64,000 nt of DNA from Micromonospora coxensis (lineage in GTDB: Bacteria; Actinomycetota; Actinomycetes; Mycobacteriales; Micromonosporaceae), in contig NZ_LT607753.1 in assembly GCF_900090295.1 (NCBI RefSeq), positions 4,464,001 through 4,528,000 of the forward strand, in the 5' to 3' direction. The notes below the pieces were generated by a model. That model was given only the letters and a program-made list of their open reading frames with translations, was not told where the DNA came from and searched no databases. Position 1 is the first letter of the stretch, and every line of letters begins with the position of its first letter. Shown in pieces: positions 27,344 through 35,321 of this stretch. A program made the position numbers and the translations under genes.

Positions 27344-28234
27344 GTGACCAGCCCCGCCGAGCCGGCGTCGCACGACGCCACGCAGGCCAGGAACCTCACC
27401 CGCCCGTTGCGCGAACTGGCCGCGCTCGTGCTGCTCGGCGCGAACGCCGTGCTGCTCTTCGTCGGCCTGATCCGGCTGCTCGCGCCGGCCAACGAGTACA
27501 GCACCTTCTCCGGCCGCGCGGGCAGCACCTTCTTCTCCTTCGTGGGCATCGAGTCGACGGTCCTGCCGCTGCTGGCCGTGCTGCTCGCCACCCACGTGTC
27601 GCCGGTGGTCGGCCGGGCGCGGCAGATCACCCAGGCCGCCGTCGCCGAGTACGCCTTCGGCGCGCTGTTCGGCGCGCTGACCTTCCTGATCTGGCTGGTC
27701 GGCCAGCTCGCCGAGGCGGAGGTGCTGGAGGCGCTGCTGGGCATGCTGACCCGGGCGGCCTGGTTCGCGGTCTTCGCGATCGCCGCCTTCGCCGCGTACC
27801 GGGTGTGGCGGACGCTGTACCACGTCCCGAAGCCCAAGCCGCAGCCGGGCGTGTACGGCCAGCCGCAGCCCGGCTGGCCGCAGCAGCCCGCCCAGGGCGG
27901 CTACCCCTCCGCCGGGTACCCGCCGCCGGGTCAGTCCGGCTTCCCGGGCCCGGCCGCCCCGTACGGCCAGCCCGCCCCCGCCTCGGCCCCGCCGTTCGGC
28001 GCCCCGCAGTACGGTGCCCCGCCGCAGTCCGCGCCGCCGTACGGGGCCGCCACGCCGCAGTCCGCCCCGCCGTTCCCCGGGCCGAACACCGCCCCGCCCT
28101 TCGGGCAGCCGCCGTCGGCCGACCCGACCCAGACCATCCCGAGGCAGCCCGGTGACGCCGGCGCGGGGCCGGGTGGCGACGACAGCGACCGCACCCAGCG
28201 GTTCCAGCGGGACGATCCGCACTTCCCCCGCTGA
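27344..28234 (+). CDS. Membrane protein with long Pro/Gln/Gly-rich cytosolic tail
   Basis: Unrecognised membrane protein of 296 residues. About four hydrophobic segments lie between residues 22 and 160 (ELAALVLLGANAVLLFVGLIR, VLPLLAVLLATHV, AFGALFGALTFLIWLVG, AAWFAVFAIAAFAAYRV). The last 130 residues are a disordered tail of PxxG, QPG and YGAPP repeats ending in an acidic/basic stretch. GTG 27344 follows GAGGGAGAA. It sits between cofD and fbiC, but nothing in the sequence links it to F420 chemistry. A strong hairpin ends the transcript. Confidence 0.82.
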   Translation: MTSPAEPASHDATQARNLTRPLRELAALVLLGANAVLLFVGLIRLLAPANEYSTFSGRAGSTFFSFVGIESTVLPLLAVLLATHVSPVVGRARQITQAAVAEYAFGALFGALTFLIWLVGQLAEAEVLEALLGMLTRAAWFAVFAIAAFAAYRVWRTLYHVPKPKPQPGVYGQPQPGWPQQPAQGGYPSAGYPPPGQSGFPGPAAPYGQPAPASAPPFGAPQYGAPPQSAPPYGAATPQSAPPFPGPNTAPPFGQPPSADPTQTIPRQPGDAGAGPGGDDSDRTQRFQRDDPHFPR

Positions 28235-28248
28235 CCTGGACGCCCCGG

Positions 28249-28280
28249 CACGGGCGGGACGCGTCGGCGTCCCGCCCGTG
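28249..28280 (+). terminator. Hairpin terminator
   Basis: Perfect 14-bp arms 28249–28262 and 28267–28280 with a GTCG loop, 15 bases after the stop. Confidence 0.7.
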
Positions 28281-28371
28281 GCGTGTCCGGCGCTGCCCGG
28301 GCGGGCCGTCCGGGCCACGGGGCCGATGTCACACCGCGTTCCGTGGCCGTCGCGGCGTCGGCTCCAGCGCA

Positions 28372-28377
28372 TAGGCT
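28372..28377 (+). promoter_or_regulatory. Candidate -10 (TAGGCT) for leaderless fbiC
   Basis: TAGGCT ends 6 bases before the fbiC ATG, which lacks a ribosome-binding site. Confidence 0.45.
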
Positions 28378-28383
28378 GAGCGG

Positions 28384-30915
28384 ATGGTTGACCGCACCGA
28401 TCCCGGCCCGACCACGGCGAGCGTGCGGCGCGCGCTGCGCCGGGCGGCCACCGGACGCGCGTTGGACGTCGACGAGGCGACCGCGCTGCTGGCGGCCCGG
28501 GGCCCCGAGCTGGACGAGCTGCTGCGGATCGCGGGGGAGATCCGCGACGCCGGGCTGCGGGAGGCCGGCCGGCCCGGCGTGGTGACGTACTCGAAGAAGG
28601 TCTTCGTCCCGCTCACCCGGCTGTGCCGGGACCGCTGCCACTACTGCACCTTCGCCACCGTGCCGCACCGATTGCCGGCCGCCTTCCTGGAGCAGGACGA
28701 GGTGTTGGCCATCGCCCGGGAGGGCGCGGCGCTGGGCTGCAAGGAGGCGCTGTTCACCCTCGGCGACCGGCCGGAGGAGCGCTGGCCGGCGGCCCGGCGC
28801 TGGCTGGACGAGCGCGGCTACGACTCCACCCTGGACTACCTGCGCGCCTGCGCGGTGGCGGTGCTGGAGCAGACCGGGCTGCTGCCGCACCTCAACCCGG
28901 GGGTGCTCTCCTGGTCGGAGCTGCAACGGCTCAAGCCGGTGGCGCCGAGCATGGGGATGATGCTGGAGACCACCGCGACCCGGCTCTGGTCGGAGCCGGG
29001 CGGCCCGCACTTCGGCTCGCCGGACAAGGAGCCCGCCGTCCGGCTGCGGGTGCTGGACGACGCCGGCCGGGTCGGGGTGCCGTTCACCACCGGCATCCTG
29101 ATCGGCATCGGCGAGACCCCGGCCGAGCGGGTCGACGCGATCTTCGCGATCCGCCGGGCCATGCGGGAGTACGGCCACCTCCAGGAGGTGATCGTGCAGA
29201 ACTTCCGGGCCAAGCCGGACACCGCGATGCGCGGCATGCCCGACGCGGAGCTGCACGACCTGGCCGCCACGGTGGCGGTGGCCCGGGTGCTGCTCGGCCC
29301 GAGGGCCCGCCTCCAGGCCCCGCCGAACCTGATCGAGGGCGAGTACGACCTGCTCCTGCGGGCCGGCATCGACGACTGGGGCGGGGTCTCCCCGCTGACC
29401 CCGGACCACGTCAACCCGGAACGGCCGTGGCCGCAGCTCGACGAGCTGGCCCGGCACACCGAGAAGTCCGGCTTCACGCTGCGCGAGCGGCTGACGATCT
29501 ACCCGGAGTACGTGCGGGCCGGCGACCCGTGGCTCGACCCGCGGCTGCTGCCGCACGTCGGCGCGCTGGCCGACCCGGAGACCGGGCTGGCCGTGGAGTC
29601 CGCCCGTCCGGTCGGGCGGCCCTGGCAGGAGCCGGACGAGACGTACGGCGGCCGGACCGACCTGCACGCCACCATCGACACCACCGGCCGCACCGGCGAC
29701 CGGCGGGGCGACTTCGACAGCGTCTACGGCGACTGGTCGGAGGTGGCCGGCAAGGTCGCCCCGGAGGCGGTCGCCCGTGGGCGGGGCGGGGGCGCGCCGG
29801 CAGCCGGCGGCGACCTGGCGGCGGGCCTGCGGCTGGCGGCGGACGACCCGGCGGCGCTGCTGGAGCCCCGGCACGCCGACGCCGCGCTGGCGCTGTTCGG
29901 CGCGGACGGCCCGGCGCTGGACGAGCTGTGCCGGCTCGCCGACGACGTCCGCCGCGACACCGTCGGCGACGACGTGACCTACGTGGTCAACCGCAACATC
30001 AACTTCAGCAACGTCTGCTACGTGGGCTGCCGGTTCTGCGCCTTCGCCCAGCGCGAGCGGGACGCCGACGCGTACCGGCTGTCGGTGGAGCAGGTCGCCG
30101 ACCGGGCCGAGGAGGCGTGGGCGGCCGGGGCGAGCGAGGTCTGCCTGCAGGGCGGCATCGACCCGAAGATGCCGGTGACCGGCTACGCCGACCTGGTCCG
30201 GGCGATCAAGGCGCGGGTGCCGGGGATGCACGTGCACGCCTTCTCCCCGATGGAGATCGTCACCGCCGCCGCGAAGGCCGGGGTGCCGGTGCGGGAGTGG
30301 CTGACCCGGCTGCGCGAGGCCGGGCTGGACACCATCCCGGGCACCGCCGCCGAGATCCTCGACGACGACGTGCGCTGGGTGCTCACCAAGGGCAAGCTGC
30401 CGGCCGCCGCCTGGGTCGAGGTGGTCTCGACCGCCCACGAACTGGGCATCCGGTCCAGCTCCACGATGATGTACGGCCACGTCGACCACCCCGGCCAGTG
30501 GCTCGCGCACTTCCGGGTGCTGGCCGGCGTGCAGGACCGCACCGGCGGCTTCACCGAGTTCGTGGCGCTGCCGTTCGTGCACACCAACGCGCCGATCTAC
30601 CTGGCCGGCATCGCCCGGCCCGGTCCCACCTGGCGGGAGAACCGGGTGGTGCACGCGATGGCGCGGCTGCTGCTGCACGGCCGGATCGACAACATCCAGT
30701 GCTCCTGGGTGAAGCTCGGCGACTCCGGCACGGTGGCGATGCTCCAGGGCGGCTGCAACGACCTGGGCGGCACGTTGATGGAGGAGACGATCTCCCGGAT
30801 GGCCGGCTCCGGCAACGGTTCGGCGCGTACCGAGGAGCAGTTGCGGGCCATCGCGACGGCGGCCGGACGGCCGGCGCGCAAGCGGACGACCGCGTACGGT
30901 CACCGCTCCGGATAG
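28384..30915 (+). CDS. fbiC: Bifunctional FO synthase (7,8-didemethyl-8-hydroxy-5-deazariboflavin synthase)
   Basis: Makes the deazaflavin chromophore Fo of coenzyme F420 from tyrosine and the riboflavin precursor ribitylaminouracil. It is a fusion of two radical-SAM enzymes: a CofG half with the cluster-binding CRDRCHYC motif (Cys 81, 85, 88) and a CofH half with CYVGCRFC (Cys 545, 549, 552). Its 843 residues match the fused actinobacterial form. It probably starts as a leaderless message from TAGGCT at 28372, and a hairpin follows the stop. Together with cofD and cofE upstream, most of the F420 pathway is in this segment. Confidence 0.97.
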   Translation: MVDRTDPGPTTASVRRALRRAATGRALDVDEATALLAARGPELDELLRIAGEIRDAGLREAGRPGVVTYSKKVFVPLTRLCRDRCHYCTFATVPHRLPAAFLEQDEVLAIAREGAALGCKEALFTLGDRPEERWPAARRWLDERGYDSTLDYLRACAVAVLEQTGLLPHLNPGVLSWSELQRLKPVAPSMGMMLETTATRLWSEPGGPHFGSPDKEPAVRLRVLDDAGRVGVPFTTGILIGIGETPAERVDAIFAIRRAMREYGHLQEVIVQNFRAKPDTAMRGMPDAELHDLAATVAVARVLLGPRARLQAPPNLIEGEYDLLLRAGIDDWGGVSPLTPDHVNPERPWPQLDELARHTEKSGFTLRERLTIYPEYVRAGDPWLDPRLLPHVGALADPETGLAVESARPVGRPWQEPDETYGGRTDLHATIDTTGRTGDRRGDFDSVYGDWSEVAGKVAPEAVARGRGGGAPAAGGDLAAGLRLAADDPAALLEPRHADAALALFGADGPALDELCRLADDVRRDTVGDDVTYVVNRNINFSNVCYVGCRFCAFAQRERDADAYRLSVEQVADRAEEAWAAGASEVCLQGGIDPKMPVTGYADLVRAIKARVPGMHVHAFSPMEIVTAAAKAGVPVREWLTRLREAGLDTIPGTAAEILDDDVRWVLTKGKLPAAAWVEVVSTAHELGIRSSSTMMYGHVDHPGQWLAHFRVLAGVQDRTGGFTEFVALPFVHTNAPIYLAGIARPGPTWRENRVVHAMARLLLHGRIDNIQCSWVKLGDSGTVAMLQGGCNDLGGTLMEETISRMAGSGNGSARTEEQLRAIATAAGRPARKRTTAYGHRSG

Positions 30916-30919
30916 CGTC

Positions 30920-31038
30920 GAACCTTTCCGCGGCGGGAGCCGTACCACTTGTCGCCGGCGGCGGTTTGGGCGAGGGCCGCCGCCGGCAGCCTCGCGCTCC
31001 ACACCGCGCGCGCTGACGCGCCGCCGGAGGAAAGGTTC
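30920..31038 (+). promoter_or_regulatory. Long-range dyad that could mask the ribosome-binding site
   Basis: GAACCTTTCC (30920–30929) is the exact reverse complement of GGAAAGGTTC (31029–31038); the right arm overlaps the GGAGGAAAGG ribosome-binding region of the gene at 31042. Transcripts reading through from fbiC could fold to hide that site. Confidence 0.4.
30954..30987 (+). terminator. Hairpin after fbiC
   Basis: Perfect 11-bp arms GCCGGCGGCGG (30954–30964) and CCGCCGCCGGC (30977–30987) with a 12-base loop. It is nested inside a longer dyad that can pair with the next gene's ribosome-binding site. Confidence 0.6.
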
Positions 31039-31041
31039 CCC

Positions 31042-31323
31042 ATGACGAGTGAAGTGCGGAAGCGTTCCTGGCCGCGACTGACCCGCCGGCAGACACTGAC
31101 CGCCGCCGCGAGCGCCACGCTCGGCGCGGCGGCGCTGACCGTGACCGGGGTGTCGGCGGCGCAGAACGCCCCGTCGGCGGCGGGTTCGAAGGACGACCCG
31201 ATCGTCGTCCACCTGCGCGACGCCGCCTCCGGGACGATGGACATCTTCGTCGGCACGTCCCGGATCGAGGTACGCGACCGCGGCCTGGCGGACCGGCTGC
31301 GCACCGCCGCCCGGCGGCGCTGA
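31042..31323 (+). CDS. Small twin-arginine signal protein of unknown function
   Basis: Unrecognised 93-residue protein. The N-terminus has a Tat motif (LTRRQTL, residues 13–19) followed by a hydrophobic stretch (AAASATLGAAALTVTGVSA) and an Ala-rich cleavage region near residue 40. The mature 50 residues contain IVVHLRDAASGTMDIFVGTSRIEV, a strand-turn-strand pattern, and a basic helical end. The ATG is preceded by GGAGGAAAGG. It lies immediately before a DUF4331 gene (99-base gap), so the two may be co-expressed. It has no cofactor-binding residues that would explain Tat export by itself, so it might travel with a partner. Confidence 0.7.
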   Translation: MTSEVRKRSWPRLTRRQTLTAAASATLGAAALTVTGVSAAQNAPSAAGSKDDPIVVHLRDAASGTMDIFVGTSRIEVRDRGLADRLRTAARRR

Positions 31324-31422
31324 CCCGCCCCCGTCCGCTCCTCCTCACGACCCGGCGCAGGCTCCCGGCGCCCGGCTCGTCATGCCCCGACGTCCTCCTG
31401 ATCCCGCAAAGGTTGGTCCGCC

Positions 31423-32820
31423 ATGTCCTCCCACCGCGAAGCACCGGAGATAAGCAAGGACCCGGTCGCCGACAGCTCCGACCTGTACGCCTTCGTCACG
31501 CCCGACCGGCCCGACTCAGTGACGTTGATCGCGAACTACGTGCCGTTGCAGCTCCCCTCCGGCGGACCGAACTTCTTTGAGTTCGGCGACGACGTGCGGT
31601 ACGAGATCCATATCGACAACGACGGTGACGGTCATCCCGATGTCACCTACCGTTTCGAATTCACCACCGAGATCACGAATCCGAACAGTTTTCTCTACAA
31701 CACCGGGCCGATCGAGTCGCTGGACAGCAAGAACTGGAATCGCCGCCAGTTCTACAAGCTGACCCGGGTGACCGACGGCCGGGAGCACGTGCTGGCGCAC
31801 AAGCTGCCCTGCCCGCCGTGCAACGTCGGCCGGCTCTCCATCCCGAAGTACAACGATCTGGTCCGGCAGGCGACGTTCAGCCTCTCGACCGGTGAGAAGG
31901 TCTTCGCCGGGCAGCGCGCCGACGGCTTCTTCGTCGACCTGGGGGCGATCTTCGACCTGGGCACGCTCCGGCCGTTCCAGCAGTTGCACGTGGCCGGGAA
32001 GAACATCTTCAAGGCCGAGGGTGAGCCGGTCAACGCGCTGGACCGGATGAACGTGCACAGCATCGCGGTGCAGGTGCCGCTGAGCAAGGTGCGCCGCAAG
32101 GCCAACCGGTACGGCGCCGGCGACCGCGCCTCGGTCATCGGGGTGTGGACGACGGCCTCCCGCCAGCAGGTGCGGATTCTCGGCGACAAGGTGGCGGCGG
32201 ACGCCGCGGCCGGGCCGTGGACGCAGGTGTCGCGACTCGGCAACCCGTTGTTCAACGAGGTCATCGTGCCGATGTCCAAGAAGGACCTGTGGAACACCCT
32301 GCCGCCGTCGGAGGACAAGCGCTTCGCCCGCTTCGTCGAGCAGCCGGAACTCGCCGCCCTGCTGCCGGCGCTCTACCCGGACGTCTTCCCCAACCTGGAC
32401 CGACTGAACAAGTCGAAGAAGGCCCGGGCCGACCTGGTGGCGATCATGCTGACCGGTATCCCGTCCGGTCTGATCGACGGGTTCACCAACAACACCGGTG
32501 ACGTCCAGGCCGACATGCTCCGGCTGAACACCGCGATCCGGCCGTCGGCCAAGCCGGACCGGTTCGGCGTGCTCGGCGGCGACCTGGCCGGCTACCCCAA
32601 CGGCCGGCGGGTCGGCGACGACGTGGTGAGCATCGCGCTGCGGGCGGTCGCGGGGGTCACCGTCCCGCTGGTGGACAAGACCTTCACGCCGGACGCGGCG
32701 GCCGGGGCGGTCACCCCGGGGCTGAGCGCGGCCGACGTCACCGCGCCGTTCCTGCGCAACTTCCCCTTCCTCGGCACGCCGTACGACGGGTTCAACAACC
32801 CGCCGGCGTCGGCGTCCTGA
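31423..32820 (+). CDS. DUF4331 family protein
   Basis: Protein of 465 residues of the DUF4331 family, recognised by the N-terminal SSHREAP motif, the DSSDLYAFV block, the YEIHIDNDGDGHPDV calcium-binding-like loop and the FPFLGTPYDGFN ending. Function of the family is unknown. Unlike many members it has no signal peptide: SSHREAP begins at residue 2. A Cys pair (CPPC) lies near residue 127. The flanking genes are a Tat-signal protein and a 116-residue unknown, all on one strand with short gaps, so they may form a cassette. No good ribosome-binding site is seen; AAAGG lies 13 bases upstream. Confidence 0.88.
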   Translation: MSSHREAPEISKDPVADSSDLYAFVTPDRPDSVTLIANYVPLQLPSGGPNFFEFGDDVRYEIHIDNDGDGHPDVTYRFEFTTEITNPNSFLYNTGPIESLDSKNWNRRQFYKLTRVTDGREHVLAHKLPCPPCNVGRLSIPKYNDLVRQATFSLSTGEKVFAGQRADGFFVDLGAIFDLGTLRPFQQLHVAGKNIFKAEGEPVNALDRMNVHSIAVQVPLSKVRRKANRYGAGDRASVIGVWTTASRQQVRILGDKVAADAAAGPWTQVSRLGNPLFNEVIVPMSKKDLWNTLPPSEDKRFARFVEQPELAALLPALYPDVFPNLDRLNKSKKARADLVAIMLTGIPSGLIDGFTNNTGDVQADMLRLNTAIRPSAKPDRFGVLGGDLAGYPNGRRVGDDVVSIALRAVAGVTVPLVDKTFTPDAAAGAVTPGLSAADVTAPFLRNFPFLGTPYDGFNNPPASAS

Positions 32821-32836
32821 CCGGACGGAGATCACC

Positions 32837-33187
32837 ATGCACGCGCACCACCACGACCACCGGTACGGGCCGACGGAGAGCGGGACCGTCCTGCTCGACC
32901 TCGGTGGGGACACCGGCGCACTGATCATCTACTGCGGACGTGACCTGCACGGCCGGGAGATCGAGATCAGCCGGGCCGACCAGCCGGCGGCGCAGCGGAC
33001 CCACGTCGCGGTACGTGAGCGGATCGTCCGCGACGGGGTGTTCCACAGTGCCGTCTACCCGGACCTCCCGGCGGGGCTCTATACCGTCTGGTGGGACGAG
33101 GACACGCCCGCCGGGGCGATCTCCGTCACCGGTGGCGCGATCGCCGAATTCGTCTGGCCGAGCAGCGCTCCGCCGGGGGCCGACTGA
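32837..33187 (+). CDS. Conserved hypothetical protein next to DUF4331
   Basis: Unrecognised cytosolic protein of 116 residues starting 16 bases after the DUF4331 stop, with a GGAG ribosome-binding site, so it is almost certainly in the same transcript. The N-terminus is His-rich (HAHHHDH), which could bind metal. The rest is predicted beta-strand: GTVLLDLGGDTGALIIYC, EIEISRAD, HVAVRERI, LPAGLYTVWWD, GAISVTGG, resembling a small beta-sandwich. A perfect terminator hairpin follows 24 bases after the stop, closing the three-gene cassette. Confidence 0.72.
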   Translation: MHAHHHDHRYGPTESGTVLLDLGGDTGALIIYCGRDLHGREIEISRADQPAAQRTHVAVRERIVRDGVFHSAVYPDLPAGLYTVWWDEDTPAGAISVTGGAIAEFVWPSSAPPGAD

Positions 33188-33211
33188 TCGTCGCAGCGTG
33201 CCCGAACCGTC

Positions 33212-33240
33212 GCGCCCCGTCCACATCGTGGACGGGGCGC
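33212..33240 (+). terminator. Hairpin terminator after the DUF4331 cassette
   Basis: Perfect 13-bp arms 33212–33224 and 33228–33240 with an ATC loop. Confidence 0.72.
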
Positions 33241-33504
33241 TGTCGGCATTTCCGCCTCGACGGGCGGCTCGCGCCGAACCGCGTTAACCTGTGCCCCACT
33301 GAGAACCTGATCTTGGTTGGCTGGTCCACCGGAGCCTCCGCCGGCGTACCCCGGTGGCGACGCCACGGCAGAAATCTCGGGCAACTCGCCGGAGAGGGCG
33401 TTACTCGTCCGGGGTCTGAATCGATAGGGCAGGTTGCGAGGCCGGGCGGCCGAAGTGGTCGTCCGCGACGGTGTCGGGAGGGCGACTCCATTATCAAGTT
33501 CGGC

Positions 33505-33534
33505 TTGACGGCGCACGCATTACACGCGTGTAAT
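33505..33534 (+). promoter_or_regulatory. whiB promoter with 16-bp palindrome over the -10
   Basis: TTGACG (33505–33510) and TGTAAT (33529–33534) are spaced by 18 bases. The perfect palindrome ATTACACGCGTGTAAT (33519–33534) covers the spacer end and the -10, so a dimeric regulator bound there would block polymerase. This is the most consensus-like promoter in the window. Confidence 0.6.
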
Positions 33535-33649
33535 TTGAATGGGGTTGTTCGCACGGAACGCAACAAATTGGGACCGGACGGACAAGCACGCCTTTCGCGT
33601 GGGGGGTTGCAGCGGCGGTGAACGCCGGTGCGCGACAAGGAGGCATCTG

Positions 33650-33907
33650 ATGGACGGCCAGCTCGAGGTGGCCGACCTGCTCGGAAACGCGCCGGAGTGG
33701 CAGGAGCGGGCGTTGTGCTCGCAGACCGATCCGGAAGCGTTCTTTCCCGAGAAGGGCGGCTCGACCCGCGAGGCGAAGCGGATCTGTTCGCGGTGCGAGG
33801 TCAAGACGGAATGCCTCGAATACGCTCTCGGTCACGACGAGCGGTTCGGGATCTGGGGCGGGCTCTCCGAGCGGGAGCGGCGCAAGCTCAAGCGGCGGGC
33901 CGCCTGA
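33650..33907 (+). CDS. whiB: WhiB-family iron–sulfur regulator (WhiB/WhiB2 type)
   Basis: Small [4Fe-4S] transcription factor of 85 residues that in related genera controls sporulation septation and cell division with sigma factor or WhiA. The four cluster cysteines are Cys23, 46, 49 and 55 (spacing C-x22-C-x2-C-x5-C), followed by the GIWGG turn (residues 67–71) and a basic C-terminal SERERRKLKRR tail for DNA contact. The body (WQERALCSQTDPEAFFPEKGGSTREAK) is close to Streptomyces WhiB. The ATG at 33650 is fixed by AAGGAGG 6 bases upstream; an in-frame ATG at 33539 would fall at the transcription start. Confidence 0.95.
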   Translation: MDGQLEVADLLGNAPEWQERALCSQTDPEAFFPEKGGSTREAKRICSRCEVKTECLEYALGHDERFGIWGGLSERERRKLKRRAA

Positions 33908-33916
33908 GTCGAGGTC

Positions 33917-33969
33917 GAGCCGGGGCGGTGGGGGCCGCCCGGCTCACGTCCGGCGGAGCGTCGCTCCGC
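33917..33969. terminator. Two hairpins between convergent whiB and zincin-like gene
   Basis: GAGCCGGGGCGG (33917–33928) pairs with CCGCCCGGCTC (33935–33945, one bulge), and GCGGAGC (33953–33959) pairs with GCTCCGC (33963–33969). Confidence 0.55.
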
Positions 33970-34014
33970 GGGTGAACGGTCGGGGTCGCGGGGGCGGCCC
34001 GGCCAGGGGGTCGG

Positions 34015-34464
34015 TCAGGCCAGCTCGTCCGGGTCGACCCCGAGCAGGTTCGCCACCTGCTCGATGATCACGTCGTGGACGAGGTCGGCGAGGTCCTCAC
34101 GGTCCATCGCCCGGAACTCCAGCGGACGCCGGTAGAGCACGATCCGGGGCGGCACCTCCTGCCGGCCGGGTCGCCCCGGCAGCAGGCGGGCCAGCGGCAC
34201 CTCGCCGTCCTCCAGCACGTCGGAGTCGTAGACGTTCAGGTCCGGCGGGACGTCCTCGACGGCGAACTCGACGCCGGCCAACTCCTTGGCGAAGCGGCGC
34301 TCCAGCGTCTCGACGGTGTCGAGCACGAGATCGTCGAAGACCTCGGCTTTCGTCCGGGCCAGCGGCACGGTCGCCGGCACCAGCCGCCCGCGCAGGCCGC
34401 GGCCGTGGCGGTCGCGGTGGGTGCGCCGGCCGGAGCCGGGGCGGCGGTGTTCCGGGCTCGTCAT
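34015..34464 (-). CDS. Zincin-like metallopeptidase-family protein with degenerate metal site
   Basis: Member (149 residues) of the minimal zincin family that lies next to whiB2 and DUF3499 in actinobacteria. The family fold is visible (RTKAEVFDDLVLDTVETLERRF, FAVEDVPPD, PPRIVLYRRPLEF), but where active members have HExxH this protein reads EQVAN (residues 135–139, in IIEQVANLLGVDPDEL). All three zinc ligands are therefore replaced, and it is probably not a protease. ATG 34464 is chosen as the first start consistent with homolog length (MTSPEHRRPGSGRRTHRDRHGRG). It is divergent from the DUF3499 gene. Confidence 0.82.
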   Translation of the reverse strand: MTSPEHRRPGSGRRTHRDRHGRGLRGRLVPATVPLARTKAEVFDDLVLDTVETLERRFAKELAGVEFAVEDVPPDLNVYDSDVLEDGEVPLARLLPGRPGRQEVPPRIVLYRRPLEFRAMDREDLADLVHDVIIEQVANLLGVDPDELA

Positions 34465-34606
34465 GAGGCAAAGGGTAGCCGCCCCGATCGCCTGGCCTGC
34501 GGCAGCGCCGCGCCCGTGGCGCGCCGGGTGGCCGGTGGTGCGAATTGTGATCACCGTGACGGGCGTGTCGGAACGCGAACGAGTGCGCCGGACCCGGTAT
34601 TGGGGA

Positions 34607-34612
34607 TACCCT
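34607..34612 (+). promoter_or_regulatory. Candidate -10 (TACCCT) for leaderless DUF3499 gene
   Basis: TACCCT ends 6 bases before GTG 34619; no ribosome-binding site is present. Confidence 0.45.
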
Positions 34613-34618
34613 GCCGCC

Positions 34619-34987
34619 GTGAGGTCACCACGGCGCTGCTCCCGTAACGGCTGCCCCCGGCAAGCGGTCGCCACGCTGACCTATGTCTACAACGAGTCGA
34701 CGGCCGTGGTGGGTCCGCTCGCGGCCTTCGCCGAGCCGCACACGTACGACCTCTGCGAGCCGCACGCCCGCAGTCTGACCGCCCCCCGGGGCTGGGACGT
34801 GGTGCGGCACGAGGGCGAGTTCGAGCCGCCGCCGCCGACCACCGACGACCTGGTCGCGCTCGCCGAGGCGGTCCGCGAGGCCGCCCGCCCGGTCGCCCCG
34901 CGCCCCCCTGAGGACGACCAGAACGTCCACCAGGGTCCGCAGACCGGCCGTCGCGGCCACCTCCGCGTCATCCCCCCCAACCACTGA
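34619..34987 (+). CDS. DUF3499 family protein
   Basis: Conserved actinobacterial protein of 122 residues, function unknown. It begins with a probable zinc-binding site: CSRNGC (Cys 7 and 12), with a later CEPH (about residue 46) completing the knuckle. The segment ATLTYVYNESTAVVGPLA is the family hallmark. The C-terminal half is disordered and Pro-rich. GTG 34619 is chosen because the family N-terminus RSPRRCSRNGC begins there and a -10 lies 6 bases upstream. Neighbourhood with whiB and the zincin-like gene is conserved in actinobacteria. Confidence 0.87.
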   Translation: MRSPRRCSRNGCPRQAVATLTYVYNESTAVVGPLAAFAEPHTYDLCEPHARSLTAPRGWDVVRHEGEFEPPPPTTDDLVALAEAVREAARPVAPRPPEDDQNVHQGPQTGRRGHLRVIPPNH

Positions 34988-35321
34988 CCCACCCCTCCCA
35001 CGGCACTCGCCCAGGCCGCAGTCCAAGCCCCCGCCCCGCACAGCCCTCACCGCTGCGCGGGGTCGCGCCGCACTCGTCCAGGCCACGCCTCGCCCTGCCG
35101 CTGTGCACCTCAGCGCCTCGCATCGCCGTACCACTGCGCCCCCGCGCGCTGCGCCCCCCGCCCCCCACGCCGCTGCGCCTCCGCGCCCCCCACGCCGCTG
35201 TGTTGATCAAGAGGTTTGCGGGTGACTCAGGCTCGGATTCAGACCAAAACTTCTTGATCAACTCGGACGGGTGGCGCGCGGTGGGTGGCGCGCGGTGGGT
35301 GGGGGGAGCTGGTGGGTGGGG
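34988..35321. other. 334-base convergent gap with low-complexity DNA
   Basis: No gene is seen. The first 200 bases are C-rich, with recurring CGCTGCGC and CCCAGGCC words and a 25-base tandem repeat (15-base identical core at 35161–35175 and 35186–35200). A long dyad follows at 35202–35262. The last 60 bases are G-rich (GTGGGTGGCGCGC tandem words, 35270–35300). Confidence 0.65.
35202..35262. repeat. Dyad with 15-bp arms, candidate bidirectional terminator
   Basis: GTTGATCAAGAGGTT (35202–35216) and AACTTCTTGATCAAC (35248–35262) match in 14 of 15 positions over a 31-base loop. It is unusually A/T-rich for the region and sits between the convergent DUF3499 and FAD oxidase genes. Confidence 0.6.

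Larger units (their letters stand above)
33188..33649 (+). other. 462-base intergenic region upstream of whiB
   Basis: Holds the terminator at 33212–33240, then about 260 bases without recognisable coding signal, then the whiB promoter at 33505–33534 with its 16-bp palindrome and an A/T-rich leader of about 110 bases. Plus- and minus-strand open frames across it lack codon bias and are not called genes. Confidence 0.7.

Noticed and set aside
27931..31212. Minus-strand open frame opposite fbiC
   Set aside because: Covers both radical-SAM motifs of fbiC on the other strand and encodes low-complexity sequence; a high-GC shadow.
33091..33621. Possible small gene in the gap before whiB
   Set aside because: Overlaps the previous gene, runs through the terminator and the whiB promoter, and shows no third-position GC bias.
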